Translations under genes and position numbers: made by a program
NCBI RefSeq assembly: GCF_913060805.1
Contig: NZ_CAJXTC010000012.1
Span: 62,001 to 126,000 of the forward strand
Length of the DNA stretch: 64,000 nt
Source: an uncultured Draconibacterium sp.
GTDB lineage: Bacteria; Bacteroidota; Bacteroidia; Bacteroidales; Prolixibacteraceae
Reading direction: 5' to 3'
The notes under the pieces: generated by a model
What the model was told of the DNA's origin: nothing
Seen by the model: only the letters and a program-made list of their open reading frames with translations
Database searches by the model: none
Shown here: positions 51,020-60,739 of the stretch, piece after piece
Position numbering within the stretch: position 1 is the stretch's first letter
Layout of the letters: the number at the start of each line of letters is the position of its first letter

Positions 51020-52075
51020 TTATTCAACTGCGTTGAAATCAAGCAGTATTTTAATGTTTTCAGCCGGATTTTCTTTTAACAGCTCAAAACCTTTTTGCGT
51101 TTCCGAACCGTGAAGAATTTGAGAAATAAGCGCCTCAGGTTTTAACCGGTTATTTTTCAGAAGATCAATCGCCTCTGCAAATTCGCCGTGGCTAACTCTT
51201 GAAGTAACAATGGTTCCTTCTTTCCAAATCAGTTCGCGAAAAACCACATCGGTTGGTTCTGCACTCAAACCTAGTACACAAACTTTTCCTCCGCCAACAA
51301 TTGAACGTATACAACCTGTGATAGGATTTACGCTGTCTTTAATTTCTTCGGGATGACCAACCGCTTCAAAAGCAATGTCAACGCCTTTTCCATCAGTTTC
51401 CTTTTTTATACGTTCAACCGGATCTTCATTTTTAGCATTTATGGGCACAACATTATCGTAGTATTTTGGCCCGATTGCAAGGCGGTCGTCAAGAATATCA
51501 ACCATAAAAACTGTGTTATCGGTAACAGTGCGAACGGCTTGTAAAATGCACAAACCAATTTTCCCTGATCCCCAAATTACAATGCTGTCGCCTTTCTGAA
51601 CGTTTGCGCGGTTTTTGGCGTGGCAACCAATACTTAAAACTTCCACCAGCGCCACGTGTTCGTCAGAAATATTAGCGGGTACTTTGTACAACATCGATGG
51701 AGGCAGCGAAACGTATTCGCAAAAACCGCCGTCCATGTCAATACCAATAAGTTTTAAGCTCGTACACGCCGGAAAATGGCCTTTTAAACAGGCCGGACAT
51801 TTGCCGCACCAAATAATGGGGTCGGGGGCAACTTTATCGCCCACCTGCCAGCTGCTAACTCCTTCGCCCACTTCGGTTACAACGCCTCCAAATTCGTGCC
51901 CCATTATTAACGGAAGTGTGGTACGGGGATGAAACTCGCCGGTGTGAATGTGCTGATCGCTGCCACAAATACAGCCAAAGTTTACTTTTATTAAAACTTC
52001 GCCCGGTTTGCAGGCCGGTTTTTCAACGTCTTTCCATTCAACCTGGTTATATTTTGTAAGAACTGCTGCTTTCAT
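51020..52075 (-). CDS. Zinc-dependent alcohol/polyol dehydrogenase
   Basis: This 351-aa MDR enzyme has catalytic zinc ligands in GCICGSDQHIHTGEFHP and MGHEFGGVVTEVG, the structural zinc loop CGKCPACLKGHFPAC with its four Cys, and the Rossmann site VIWGSGKIGLCILQ. It oxidises or reduces an alcohol or polyol with NAD(P). Close relatives include threonine and sorbitol/butanediol dehydrogenases; no partner gene reveals the substrate. It lies 90 bp from the FAD-linked oxidase, both read leftward, possibly linked in hydroxy-compound oxidation. Confidence 0.88.
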   Translation of the reverse strand: MKAAVLTKYNQVEWKDVEKPACKPGEVLIKVNFGCICGSDQHIHTGEFHPRTTLPLIMGHEFGGVVTEVGEGVSSWQVGDKVAPDPIIWCGKCPACLKGHFPACTSLKLIGIDMDGGFCEYVSLPPSMLYKVPANISDEHVALVEVLSIGCHAKNRANVQKGDSIVIWGSGKIGLCILQAVRTVTDNTVFMVDILDDRLAIGPKYYDNVVPINAKNEDPVERIKKETDGKGVDIAFEAVGHPEEIKDSVNPITGCIRSIVGGGKVCVLGLSAEPTDVVFRELIWKEGTIVTSRVSHGEFAEAIDLLKNNRLKPEALISQILHGSETQKGFELLKENPAENIKILLDFNAVE

Positions 52076-52325
52076 ATTTATTGGTTTTTGAATGGTTAAA
52101 GATAATTAAACCATTTTGCCCATTAAACTCTAGCTTCCTCAATTTTGGATTAAAACATAAGGGGGAGAACGTTCAATAATATCGGACAGGATTAAGAATT
52201 TTAGAGCGAGAAACGTTTATTTCAATTAGCTTTATTTCAGTGAAATGTTAGTTGTTTGATTACTCGTTATTTTGTAAATTTATATAACTCATGTTCAAAA
52301 TTTAATCAAAAAGAACCAGGAATCT

Positions 52326-54194
52326 ATGGAGAAAGATCCTCACAGCGATCGGGAGTTTTTGATGAGATTAACCAAACTTGTTGAGGCTAAATTGTCGGAT
52401 GAGAATTTTGGTGTTAGTGAATTAGCTGAAAATGTAGGAATGAGCAGGTCTCGTTTATATTTCCGGGTGAAGTCGGCCACACAAAAAACAGTCAGCCAGT
52501 TAATTCGGGAAATCAGGCTTAGCAAAGCCATGAAACTTTTGCAGCTATCGAATTTGACGGTTTCAGAGGTTTCTTACCAGGTTGGTTTTAGTAGTCCTGC
52601 TTATTTTAATAGATGTTTTCATGATCATTATGGTTATCCACCTGGAGAAGCAAAAAAACATATTGAGAACGAATCTGATTTGGATGAACTTGCGGAAGAA
52701 AGAGTAAAGAGAAGAAAATCTTCCGGACATTATCCGAAACTAATCATTGCAGGTATTACTATATTCGTGCTGCTTGGATTTTATGTGGGATATAGGACTT
52801 ATTCCAATAACAGTTCTAAAAATACAAGAAATTCCGTTTCCAAGTCAATTGCCGTTCTTCCATTAAAGAATCTCAGTAATAATCCGGAAATACAATACCT
52901 GGCTGATGGAGTGATGGAAGATATTTTAACACGTCTTTCTTATATTGACGGATTGGTTGTAAAATCAAGGACTTCTTCTGAAAAGATGGGAGGCAAAAAT
53001 TTGACCGCCCGAGAACTTGCCAAACAAATGAATGTGGAATACATTTTGGAAGGGAGTATAATTCCGGAGAGTGAAAAAGTCAGGATCAATGTTCAATTAA
53101 TTAATGCAAAAGAAGATCAACACGTTTGGGCAAATCAAGTTGATAAAGACTTAAAAGAGATTCTGCCTTTTATTACAGAAGTTTCAAGCCAAATAACCGA
53201 CCAGCTTGAAATTATTCTCTCACCCGAAGAAAAAGTCCAATTAGAGAAACACTATACAGAAAGTCAGGAAGCTTATGATCTGTTTCTACAGGGACGATAC
53301 TACTATTTATTGCGCACAAAGGAAGGCGAAGAAAAAAGTATTGAATTGTATAATCAGGCACTTGCATTGGATTCGAATTTTTGTCTGGCTTATGCGGGGT
53401 TAGCTGATTCGTATGTGTCCGGTTCGTTTGATAAATTTATTACTAAAAGTGAGGGAATCCCTAAAGGTAAAATGAATGCACTAAAAGCTTTAAGCATTGA
53501 AAAGAATCTGGCAGAACCACATGCTACTTTAGGAGCAATCTTCACTTTTTTTGAAAGGGATTGTGATAAAGCGGAAAGAGAATTTAAAATGGCTCTGAAA
53601 ATTAATCCGGGTTATGCAAGAGGATATAAATTATATGCTGAGTTTCTTAGTCTTGCAGGAAGAATGGATGAAGCAAGAACCAATATGAATAAAACGCTGG
53701 AACTTCAACCAATGTATTTACGACATATAAAAGTTAGTCAGGAGCTTTATGTCAGAGAAATGAAGTTTGACAAAGCACGTAAAGAGGCGGACAGAATTTA
53801 TTATATGGACCAAGATGAAACTGGGTATCATTTTAGGAAATATTATAGCTATCTGCTTGAAAATAGGATTCCTGAAGCGATTGAGGAATTTAAGAAGTTC
53901 AGGGGGAGTTTTTCTCCAGAGTTTAATACAGGCATTATTGACAGTATCTATGCAAAATCAGGGAGAGATGGATTTCTTCGGTATGTGATAAAAGATGGAA
54001 GAGAAGCATTAGGTATTTATGGCCTATCTGAGTATTATACATTGGATAATGAAAAAGATTCTGCCTTTTATTACTTGAACAAAGTCGCTAACGAATTTGA
54101 GAAAGAGTATGTTTATGGGATTGAGCACAATCCGGTATTTAAAAACCTCCGTTCAGATCCCCGCTTTGATGAGATACTTAAAGAAATTTATTAG
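52326..54194 (+). CDS. HTH-membrane-TolB-TPR regulator
   Basis: This 622-aa protein joins an N-terminal AraC-type HTH (LSDENFGVSELAENVGMSRSRLYFRVKSATQKTVSQLIREIRLSKAMKLLQLSNLTVSEVSYQVGFSSPAYFNRCFHDHYGYPPGEAKKH, residues ~15-110), a transmembrane helix (about 142-162), a TolB-N/FlgO-like domain (SIAVLPLKNLSNNPEIQYLADGVMEDILTRLS) and C-terminal TPR repeats (AYAGLADSYV; GYARGYKLYAEFLSLAGRMDEAR). It would bind DNA from the membrane in response to a periplasmic cue. The three exported-protein genes right after it are likely targets. Confidence 0.85.
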   Translation: MEKDPHSDREFLMRLTKLVEAKLSDENFGVSELAENVGMSRSRLYFRVKSATQKTVSQLIREIRLSKAMKLLQLSNLTVSEVSYQVGFSSPAYFNRCFHDHYGYPPGEAKKHIENESDLDELAEERVKRRKSSGHYPKLIIAGITIFVLLGFYVGYRTYSNNSSKNTRNSVSKSIAVLPLKNLSNNPEIQYLADGVMEDILTRLSYIDGLVVKSRTSSEKMGGKNLTARELAKQMNVEYILEGSIIPESEKVRINVQLINAKEDQHVWANQVDKDLKEILPFITEVSSQITDQLEIILSPEEKVQLEKHYTESQEAYDLFLQGRYYYLLRTKEGEEKSIELYNQALALDSNFCLAYAGLADSYVSGSFDKFITKSEGIPKGKMNALKALSIEKNLAEPHATLGAIFTFFERDCDKAEREFKMALKINPGYARGYKLYAEFLSLAGRMDEARTNMNKTLELQPMYLRHIKVSQELYVREMKFDKARKEADRIYYMDQDETGYHFRKYYSYLLENRIPEAIEEFKKFRGSFSPEFNTGIIDSIYAKSGRDGFLRYVIKDGREALGIYGLSEYYTLDNEKDSAFYYLNKVANEFEKEYVYGIEHNPVFKNLRSDPRFDEILKEIY

Positions 54195-54261
54195 TCTAAT
54201 GAATTAAAAAGTATCAAATTAGGACTTCCTAAAGAATAACATAACGCTTTCCAGAACATAA

Positions 54262-54301
54262 TTTCAACGAACAAAACATAGTTTCAACGAACAAAACATA
54301 G
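54262..54301. repeat. Two perfect 20-bp tandem repeats
   Basis: TTTCAACGAACAAAACATAG twice with no gap, 88 bp before the first small exported-protein gene; a partial third copy (GAACATAA) precedes it. They may be binding sites for the upstream membrane regulator. Confidence 0.85.
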
Positions 54302-54389
54302 TTGCTATGTCTTGCACAGGCTTTCTTCGGAACTTTCCTTTCGGATTAAATCAACTTCAATCCACATGTTAAACTTAAAATTTACTGAT

Positions 54390-54944
54390 ATGAAAACATT
54401 CAAACTTTTATTTCTGATTGGCGTATTGTGCGGCATACTCACAGGCTGCAGTAAAGATGATGAACTTTTTAATCCAAACGATGAGCTTGCAAATTCATTG
54501 AAATCGAAAAAGATCCCGACACAGTTTTCGGGTATTTGTACACCTATCGATAATATGGGTAATGGCATGATTACATGGTACGATGCCACCGATGATCCGA
54601 GAGTTACCGGAGTTTCTTATTGGGTATTTACCGATATTAAACCAATAGATGACGTTACTATTGAACTTACAGGAACGACTGAAATATTTGTCGGTGCTTT
54701 AACAGTAGATGATGTTGTAAATGAAAATTACGTAGGAAAATGGGAAATGACCTGGAAAGGTTATCAAACCTATTCCAGTCCAGAAAGTGTCACTTTTAAA
54801 ATCGTAGCTCACGGCACAGGAACAGGCACCGAAGGAGAAGTTCTTGGGTTAACTGCCCGGTGGAAATATACAATGGACTTTGACGGAACTCCGGAAAGTG
54901 CTGCTATTTACTATTCTAAAGGAAAAATTACGGAAGAATTATAA
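54390..54944 (+). CDS. Small exported lipoprotein
   Basis: The start at 54390 (MKTFKLLFLIGVLCGILTGC-SKDDE) gives a lipoprotein signal with Cys at about residue 20; earlier ATGs (54312, 54366) are rejected. The 184-aa protein has a DE-rich sorting segment after the Cys, then a beta-rich domain (GNGMITWYDATDDPRVTGVSYWVFTDIKP; FKIVAHGTGTGTEGEVLGLTARWKY). First of three consecutive small exported proteins; function unknown. Confidence 0.6.
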   Translation: MKTFKLLFLIGVLCGILTGCSKDDELFNPNDELANSLKSKKIPTQFSGICTPIDNMGNGMITWYDATDDPRVTGVSYWVFTDIKPIDDVTIELTGTTEIFVGALTVDDVVNENYVGKWEMTWKGYQTYSSPESVTFKIVAHGTGTGTEGEVLGLTARWKYTMDFDGTPESAAIYYSKGKITEEL

Positions 54945-54992
54945 CAGCTACTTTTATTAATGTTGACAACAATAAACCAAAAAATTACGATT

Positions 54993-55433
54993 ATGAAAAC
55001 AAAAATCTTTCTATTCATTTGCCTTTTTATTGGCATGGCCGTAACTACAAGTTCAGCCCAGGATAAAGCAAATAAAGCTTCGCAGGGTTGGAACACCTAT
55101 ACCGATCTTGCAATTAATGTATTCTGTGACGGACAGCTTGTTGATGTTCTTTATGGCGATCTTCAGTACCATTACGTTATTCGAAGTTTTAAAAATGGTT
55201 TGCCTTATGTTGAAACAGATCAACTAAAAGGTGAATTAGTAAGCCATGATACCGGCGAAACGTTCAGAGTCAGGAGAACTGATAAATGGGAAGCTACAAT
55301 GAGTTGGTACTGGACTTGTACAATCTCTTATAATTTTATCGGCGACATGGGGACTATTTACTCGGGTAAGATATATCTTGATTATTCCGCAGATCCTATT
55401 CAGCGTACTTTTGATCATTTGAATTGTCATTGA
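54993..55433 (+). CDS. Small exported protein
   Basis: The start at 54993 (MKTKIFLFICLFIGMAVTTSSAQ) gives a clean signal peptide; the ATG at 54960 is rejected. The 146-aa protein contains NVFCDGQLVDVLYGDLQYHYVIRSF, then FRVRRTDKWEATMSWYWTCTISYNFIGDMGTIYSGKIYLDYS and a final LNCH. It looks like one compact beta-sandwich. No family is recognised. Middle of three exported-protein genes. Confidence 0.55.
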   Translation: MKTKIFLFICLFIGMAVTTSSAQDKANKASQGWNTYTDLAINVFCDGQLVDVLYGDLQYHYVIRSFKNGLPYVETDQLKGELVSHDTGETFRVRRTDKWEATMSWYWTCTISYNFIGDMGTIYSGKIYLDYSADPIQRTFDHLNCH

Positions 55434-55494
55434 GATAAGGTGTTTGTCCTCAAAAAACTGAAGAATAATTTTTAAAATCTAAAAATTAACTAAA

Positions 55495-55935
55495 ATGAAA
55501 TCAATAAAAATTTTACTGAGCATATTGGTAGTCTTTACATTTTTCGCATTTACTTCTAGTGCACAAAAGAATGTTAAAACTGTATACTATTACGAATCGG
55601 GGCCACTTGTAGGTTTTGAACTTCCGGGAGTACCAGAAACGGTAAGTGGTGCATATAGTGGTTATTGGACAATCTGGAATTTTAAATGGCAGTGGAGAGC
55701 AAAAGGGGTTTATGTTGGAGACAATACTGGTACAATTTATCATACTTCTGCCATTGAAAACTATAATTTCTTGGACTGGATGCCAGGATCGGTTGAAACC
55801 GGAAGAGCTACAATTCTAATCAAGGATGAAGATGGTAATGTCTATTACAATAACCATTACACAAGTCATGCAACGATAAACGCAAATGGCGAAATAACAT
55901 CGGACGTATGGAATGCGCACGAATATTTCTTCTAA
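55495..55935 (+). CDS. Small exported protein
   Basis: This 146-aa protein has a signal peptide (MKSIKILLSILVVFTFFAFTSSAQ) and a tryptophan/tyrosine-rich mature part (YYYESGPLVGFELPGVPETVSGAYSGYWTIWNFKWQWRAKGVYVGDNTGTIYHTS). It resembles its two upstream neighbours in size and beta-rich style but no clear alignment is seen. Function unknown. The group ends with a strong terminator. Confidence 0.55.
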   Translation: MKSIKILLSILVVFTFFAFTSSAQKNVKTVYYYESGPLVGFELPGVPETVSGAYSGYWTIWNFKWQWRAKGVYVGDNTGTIYHTSAIENYNFLDWMPGSVETGRATILIKDEDGNVYYNNHYTSHATINANGEITSDVWNAHEYFF

Positions 55936-56039
55936 AAAGAATTAGAAAAGATTTTTATGTGAAATCTGACTGACATTTAACTACACTTGAAATCCAGTCT
56001 CGAATGATTTAATCCAAAGGATTTCAGCATTGTCGTTGG

Positions 56040-56075
56040 CTCCTCTTGCAATAGCTGTTGCAGGAGGAGTTTTTT
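56040..56075 (+). terminator. Terminator after the exported-protein genes
   Basis: A 12-bp stem from 56040 to 56069 (one T.G pair) with a 6-nt loop, then six Ts. It closes the rightward transcript. Confidence 0.85.
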
Positions 56076-56108
56076 ATTGAGCAGGTGACTTTAAGTCACC
56101 TGCTCAAT
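56076..56108. repeat. 33-bp perfect inverted repeat (16-bp arms)
   Basis: ATTGAGCAGGTGACTT, a single T, then the exact reverse complement AAGTCACCTGCTCAAT. It begins directly after the preceding terminator's T-run and lies 11 bp from the end of the leftward lipoprotein gene. It may end transcription from the other side. Confidence 0.85.
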
Positions 56109-56119
56109 ACTGTTACTAT

Positions 56120-57247
56120 TTACCGATACCGCCTAAAAAAGCTATACAACTCGTCGGTAAGTTGTTTGTAAATCGGCCTTGTAAATTCGATAAACAAATC
56201 CTGATGAGCAGGCAGCGGAACTGCTTTTTGTTGTGTCAGCGCAAATTGTTCGTCGCTTAAAGCCTCTTCGTCGCCGGCAAAAATGGCATATTGGTTTACC
56301 CAGGTAAACGAGCCGGGAATCAGGTTGTCGCGCAACAATTTGTCGTTCTGAAAATCTACAATCCGGTAGTTCAGGCGACCTCCGGAAATTACTTCGTCGG
56401 TATACGTTTTTAGTTTTGCCTGGTAGGTTTTATTTACAAAAGTAGAATCGGTAACCGGTACTTTTACCCGTTTTGTGAGGCTCTCTTCTTTTTCATTACG
56501 AACCAGGTTGCCCACCGAAAAATCGTAAAATTCCATGCGCACCACAAAGTCAGGATTTAACTCAAAATTCTCCGCCTGCTGAGGTGAAAAAAAGTTTACA
56601 AATCCACTTGACGGGAATTGATTGTTTACGTATTCAAACACTTGGTTATAAAAGAACTCAGAACTTAACTGGTAGGTTTTTGTGCGTACAGTAACGGCCT
56701 CAACAACCACATTAACGGTGGCCAGTTCCTTGGCAATCGCCATTTTTTCGTGTGTGTCTTTATAACCCGGAATCCACTGATCGGCTCTTGCAAAATGATC
56801 GAAGGCAGTTCGTGCACTTTCGCGCGATTCCTGTTCCATAAAATGCAATCCTGCCTGGTAACGGTCTTCGGCAGCTTTTTCGTGTGCCATATTTAATTCC
56901 GAACTGTATGATTTTGGATCCGGAAATAGTTTGCGGGCAGCCGGGGTACTTCTAATTTGGTCGCTCATCCCGTTCACACGGTTCATAATGGCAATGGTGC
57001 GTTCCCATTTAAATGCTTCGTTCGATGTCAGTGTTTGGTCAATTTCTTCCTGCGACCACTCAATGGCCATCGGGTATCCTTCTTTTAAAACTTTTAAAGC
57101 TTTGTCGTTGTCTGGATTCGATTTTAAACGCTCAACAGCTTTTGAGATAGCGTCGTAATAATCGCCGCGCTGCAGTGCTTTTTGGCCCGACGAACATGAA
57201 AATAATACGAGTGGTAGCAATAGTAATAAAAGGTAAGGTCGTTTCAT
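56120..57247 (-). CDS. TPR-like lipoprotein of unknown function
   Basis: This 375-aa protein has a lipoprotein signal (LLLLLLPLVLFSC-SSGQ). The N-terminal mature part looks like TPR-type helices (ALQRGDYYDAISKAVERLKSNPDNDKALKVLKEGYPMAIEW), with a helical part to about residue 170 and a beta-rich second half (VNVVVEAVTVRTKTYQLSSEFFYNQVFEYVNNQF ... YRIVDFQN). Such lipoproteins often act at the outer membrane. No family is recognised. The next gene to the right, the S41 protease, reads the same way. Confidence 0.6.
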   Translation of the reverse strand: MKRPYLLLLLLPLVLFSCSSGQKALQRGDYYDAISKAVERLKSNPDNDKALKVLKEGYPMAIEWSQEEIDQTLTSNEAFKWERTIAIMNRVNGMSDQIRSTPAARKLFPDPKSYSSELNMAHEKAAEDRYQAGLHFMEQESRESARTAFDHFARADQWIPGYKDTHEKMAIAKELATVNVVVEAVTVRTKTYQLSSEFFYNQVFEYVNNQFPSSGFVNFFSPQQAENFELNPDFVVRMEFYDFSVGNLVRNEKEESLTKRVKVPVTDSTFVNKTYQAKLKTYTDEVISGGRLNYRIVDFQNDKLLRDNLIPGSFTWVNQYAIFAGDEEALSDEQFALTQQKAVPLPAHQDLFIEFTRPIYKQLTDELYSFFRRYR

Positions 57248-57358
57248 TTTGGTATAAAAACAGTTTGTTCGGGCAAATATAGAATTTTAAAAACAGGGAA
57301 CGCTGATGACGCAGATTTAAATGATTAACGCAGAAAAGAACAGCAAGCTGTGTAAATA

Positions 57359-57399
57359 AAAAATGCGCCAAATGGTTCAAAACCACTTAGCGCATTTTT
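57359..57399. terminator. Terminator after the S41 protease gene
   Basis: AAAAATGCGC / GCGCATTTTT, 10 bp, with an inner GGTT/AACC arm in the loop and T-runs on both strands; it lies 36 bp past the protease stop. Confidence 0.8.
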
Positions 57400-57435
57400 A
57401 CAATTTATTGCCTGCGTTCTAATATCCTGTATACG

Positions 57436-60400
57436 TTATTCTTCTCTCCATTTTGAACGGTTAGGAGGAGTAGGATTTTCCACTTTTTTAACCGGATTTT
57501 TCTCCAGTTCCTCCAACAGGAATTCAACCGCTTTTTCAATGCCCGGATCTTCGCCTTTCGCCAGTTGTTCAGGTCGGTCAACTACTTTTATATCCGGCGA
57601 CACACCAATACCTTCAATAACCCATTCGCCCTGTTCGTCGAAAATACCAAAACGTGGAACAGAAATATAGCCGCCATCAACCAATTCTGCATTTCCTGAA
57701 ATACCAACCAAACCTCCCCAGGTTCGGGTACCGATCAGTGTTCCCAGTCCTTTCTTTTTGAAATAATAAGGGAAAGCATCGCCACCCGACGATGAATAAC
57801 CATTGATCAACATCGCTTTTGGTCCGTCGTGTGCAATGGCCGGTGTTTTCATTGGCGTTAAGCCATTTCTTTGCCAGTAGCTCAGTGTTTTTCTGTCGAG
57901 CAAGTCGGCCATAACATCAGGAATAAACCCACCTCCGTTGTAGCGGTCGTCAATAATCAGTGCCTCTTTGTTGTGGTAGGCGTACATGCCTTTAAATAAT
58001 TCGCGGTTTCCTTCAACAGCCGTGTTTGGCACGTGTATGTAGCCAATGCGTCCGTCCGAAAGTTTGTCAACCATTGCACGTCTTTCGAGTACCCAATTGT
58101 AGTAGCGCAGGTTTTGCTCGCTGCTAATCGGTTTAATCATCGATGAACGTGCTCCTTCTGCTTTGGGATCAGCATTTACTTTTATCTCAATTCGTTTGCC
58201 GGCTGTGTTTTCTAAAGCCAGGTAAGGATTATCGTCAGTGGTAATGTTTTTACCGTTTATGCTGATGATGTAGTCTCCTTCGTTTACGTCGATTCCCTGT
58301 TCTGTCAATGGCGAACGAAGTGATTCATTCCAGTTTTGGCCTTCGTAAATTTGCGAGACTTTATAACGTCCGGCGTTTGTGTCGGCAGTAAGTTTTGCGC
58401 CAAGTAAACCGCCTTCAACGCGTTTTACCTGTTTAAAATCGCCCCAGTTGGCGTATGCGTGACCGGCATTTGCTTCCGAAATAATTTCATGGAAAAGATA
58501 GTCCAGATCAGCACGGTGTCCCACATAAGGCAGCAATTGCTGATAATTTTCTTTTACTGCTTCCCAGTCAACGCCGTGCATGTTGTTTACATAGAAATAG
58601 TCGCGGAAAATGCGCCAGCCATCCTTGTAAATTTGCGCCCACTCCAGTTTCGGATCGATTTTCATTTCCAGGTTATCGAGATTCAATTTTCCATCTCCTG
58701 ATTTTATGCCGGGTTTTATTTTAGCAATGGCAAAATCCCTTCCCGGACGGTATAAAATCGATTCTCCATCGGCAGAAACAATGGCCTGACGGGCTCCTTC
58801 AACAATGGTTTCTTCTTTTCTGTCCTTTAAGTTGTAACGCTGTAATTTTCCACCGTTAATGTACATTACACCGTTTTCCACCGCCAGCAGATTCCTGTAA
58901 TCACCTGAATTAAGTGGGAGAGCAATTATACGCTGGTTAATGTTTTCAACATCAATTACCACGTCCTCGCTTTCTTCTTCAGAATTGCTTTCTTCCGTTT
59001 TTTCTTCGTCAGATTTTACCGGCTCAACATCGTTCTCGAATTTGAAAATATTCTCGCCGTCTTTTTGCAATATCATCGCATAAATACGTGTAGAATTGTT
59101 GTACACGTAACTAAATTCGAAGCTTGAAAAATCGAGGTTGAAATCGCGATCCGAAAGGAAAAACAGGTATTCTCCATCGGTTGAGAAAACCGGGGAGTAG
59201 TCGTTATAACGGTCGTCGGTTAACTGGATCGTGTTTTCATTCTCAACGTTGTACGCCCAAATGGCAGTTTGTCCGTTTGCCGATTCTTTTGAGTAGGTTA
59301 CCCATTTTGAATCGGGTGAGAAATTATACGAACGAATTTCGCTTTGAGCTGCGTGATCAATTGTAACCTCTTTTTTTGTGTCAACATTCAGCAATTTCAG
59401 ATTTAAGGTGCGGTCGGAATAAACCATGTATTTGCTGTTTGGCGACCATTCGCTGTCGTATTTCCAAGCCGATGAGTTTTTGGTAATTTGCTCCGGTTCG
59501 GCACCTTCTTTATTTTCCAGCAGGTAAATTTCGTATTCACCGCTCTCATCCGAGTAATACGATATGTATTTTCCGTTTGGCGACCACTGCGGATAAATTT
59601 CACGAACGCCTTGCGTTTTGGTTAAATTCTCGGTAATTCCTTTTTCTGCCGGAACAGAAAAAATGTCGCCGCGTGCATCAAACAAGGCACGTTTGGCAGT
59701 TGGCGAAACGCTGTAACTGTGAATATTGTCGGCTACATTTTTAAAGTAAGGCAACAGATTTGGATTGTCGAAATGCAGATTAATTGTAAGTTTTGTGGTT
59801 TCTCCGTTTTCAAGGTTGGTTTTATAAATGTATCCGCCATTTTCGAAAACGATTTGTCCGTTTTCGCCCGATGGCCACATTACATCAAAATCAGTGAAAT
59901 TAGTTACTTGCTTTACTTCTTTCGAGTCGCTATTATAACTGTAAATATTGAATTTCAAATCGCGGTCGGAAGCAAAGAAAATCTCATTTCCATGCCAGGT
60001 TGGCCACTGATCGGAACCGGCAAAATCGGTAATCTGCTCTGAAACGTCTTTCTCTAAATCGTAAATCCAAAGTTCGGTAGCACGGCCGCCTTTATATCTT
60101 TTCCACGAGCGGAATTCGCGGTCAACCGGAGTAAAACAAAGTTTTGTGGCATCGGGCGATAAGGTTGCAAAACCACCGTTAATAATCTGCAATGGTTTTT
60201 CCAGTCCTCCTTCAATATTCACCAGGAAATATTTACCGTTTCGTTGTCCCCAAATGGTGCGGTTACCGCGAATAAGAATGTTTTTACTGTCGGGCGTCCA
60301 GTCGAGCACCACATTGTCGAAACCACCTCTGGGAGGCATCATTCCCACCGAGTTGTAGTAGGTGAGTTGTTTTGGCGTTCCGCCTTCAGCAGGCATTACA

Positions 60401-60678
60401 TAAACCTGTCGGGTGCCTGAATATTCGGCCGAAAATGCGATCATTTTTCCATCGGGAGAAATTTTTGGAAATAGCTCTAAACCTTCGTGCGAGGTTAATC
60501 TTGTGGCGTCGCCACCGTTTGAGCTGACGGTCCAGATATCGCCGGCATAAACAAATGCCACGAGGTCGTTATTGATATCGGGAAATCGCAGCAATCTAGA
60601 ATCGTTTTCTGCTTTAACACCGGTTGCAAAAACCAGCAATAAAATTAGTGATAGTGTGCGTTGTGCAATTTTATTCAT
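57436..60678 (-). CDS. Tricorn-like S41 protease with PDZ domain
   Basis: The start at 60678 (MNKIAQRTLSLILLLVFATGVKA) gives a signal peptide; an in-frame ATG at 60732 is rejected. The 1080-aa protein begins with TolB/WD40-type beta-propeller repeats (VSSNGGDATRLTSHEGLELFPKISPDGKMIAFSAEYSGTRQVYV and several more), an acidic E/D-rich linker (about 570-590), a helical bridge, a PDZ-like region (GIDVNEGDYIISINGKNI) and the S41 core with the nucleophile in INGYSSSGGDAFPYYFKK. It would degrade peptides in the periplasm. Length fits tricorn homologues. Confidence 0.92.
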   Translation of the reverse strand: MNKIAQRTLSLILLLVFATGVKAENDSRLLRFPDINNDLVAFVYAGDIWTVSSNGGDATRLTSHEGLELFPKISPDGKMIAFSAEYSGTRQVYVMPAEGGTPKQLTYYNSVGMMPPRGGFDNVVLDWTPDSKNILIRGNRTIWGQRNGKYFLVNIEGGLEKPLQIINGGFATLSPDATKLCFTPVDREFRSWKRYKGGRATELWIYDLEKDVSEQITDFAGSDQWPTWHGNEIFFASDRDLKFNIYSYNSDSKEVKQVTNFTDFDVMWPSGENGQIVFENGGYIYKTNLENGETTKLTINLHFDNPNLLPYFKNVADNIHSYSVSPTAKRALFDARGDIFSVPAEKGITENLTKTQGVREIYPQWSPNGKYISYYSDESGEYEIYLLENKEGAEPEQITKNSSAWKYDSEWSPNSKYMVYSDRTLNLKLLNVDTKKEVTIDHAAQSEIRSYNFSPDSKWVTYSKESANGQTAIWAYNVENENTIQLTDDRYNDYSPVFSTDGEYLFFLSDRDFNLDFSSFEFSYVYNNSTRIYAMILQKDGENIFKFENDVEPVKSDEEKTEESNSEEESEDVVIDVENINQRIIALPLNSGDYRNLLAVENGVMYINGGKLQRYNLKDRKEETIVEGARQAIVSADGESILYRPGRDFAIAKIKPGIKSGDGKLNLDNLEMKIDPKLEWAQIYKDGWRIFRDYFYVNNMHGVDWEAVKENYQQLLPYVGHRADLDYLFHEIISEANAGHAYANWGDFKQVKRVEGGLLGAKLTADTNAGRYKVSQIYEGQNWNESLRSPLTEQGIDVNEGDYIISINGKNITTDDNPYLALENTAGKRIEIKVNADPKAEGARSSMIKPISSEQNLRYYNWVLERRAMVDKLSDGRIGYIHVPNTAVEGNRELFKGMYAYHNKEALIIDDRYNGGGFIPDVMADLLDRKTLSYWQRNGLTPMKTPAIAHDGPKAMLINGYSSSGGDAFPYYFKKKGLGTLIGTRTWGGLVGISGNAELVDGGYISVPRFGIFDEQGEWVIEGIGVSPDIKVVDRPEQLAKGEDPGIEKAVEFLLEELEKNPVKKVENPTPPNRSKWREE

Positions 60679-60739
60679 ATGACTTAATTTGAAATGGATT
60701 TTAATTGTAGACATAATTTTTGAGATCCGCAAGAATAAT

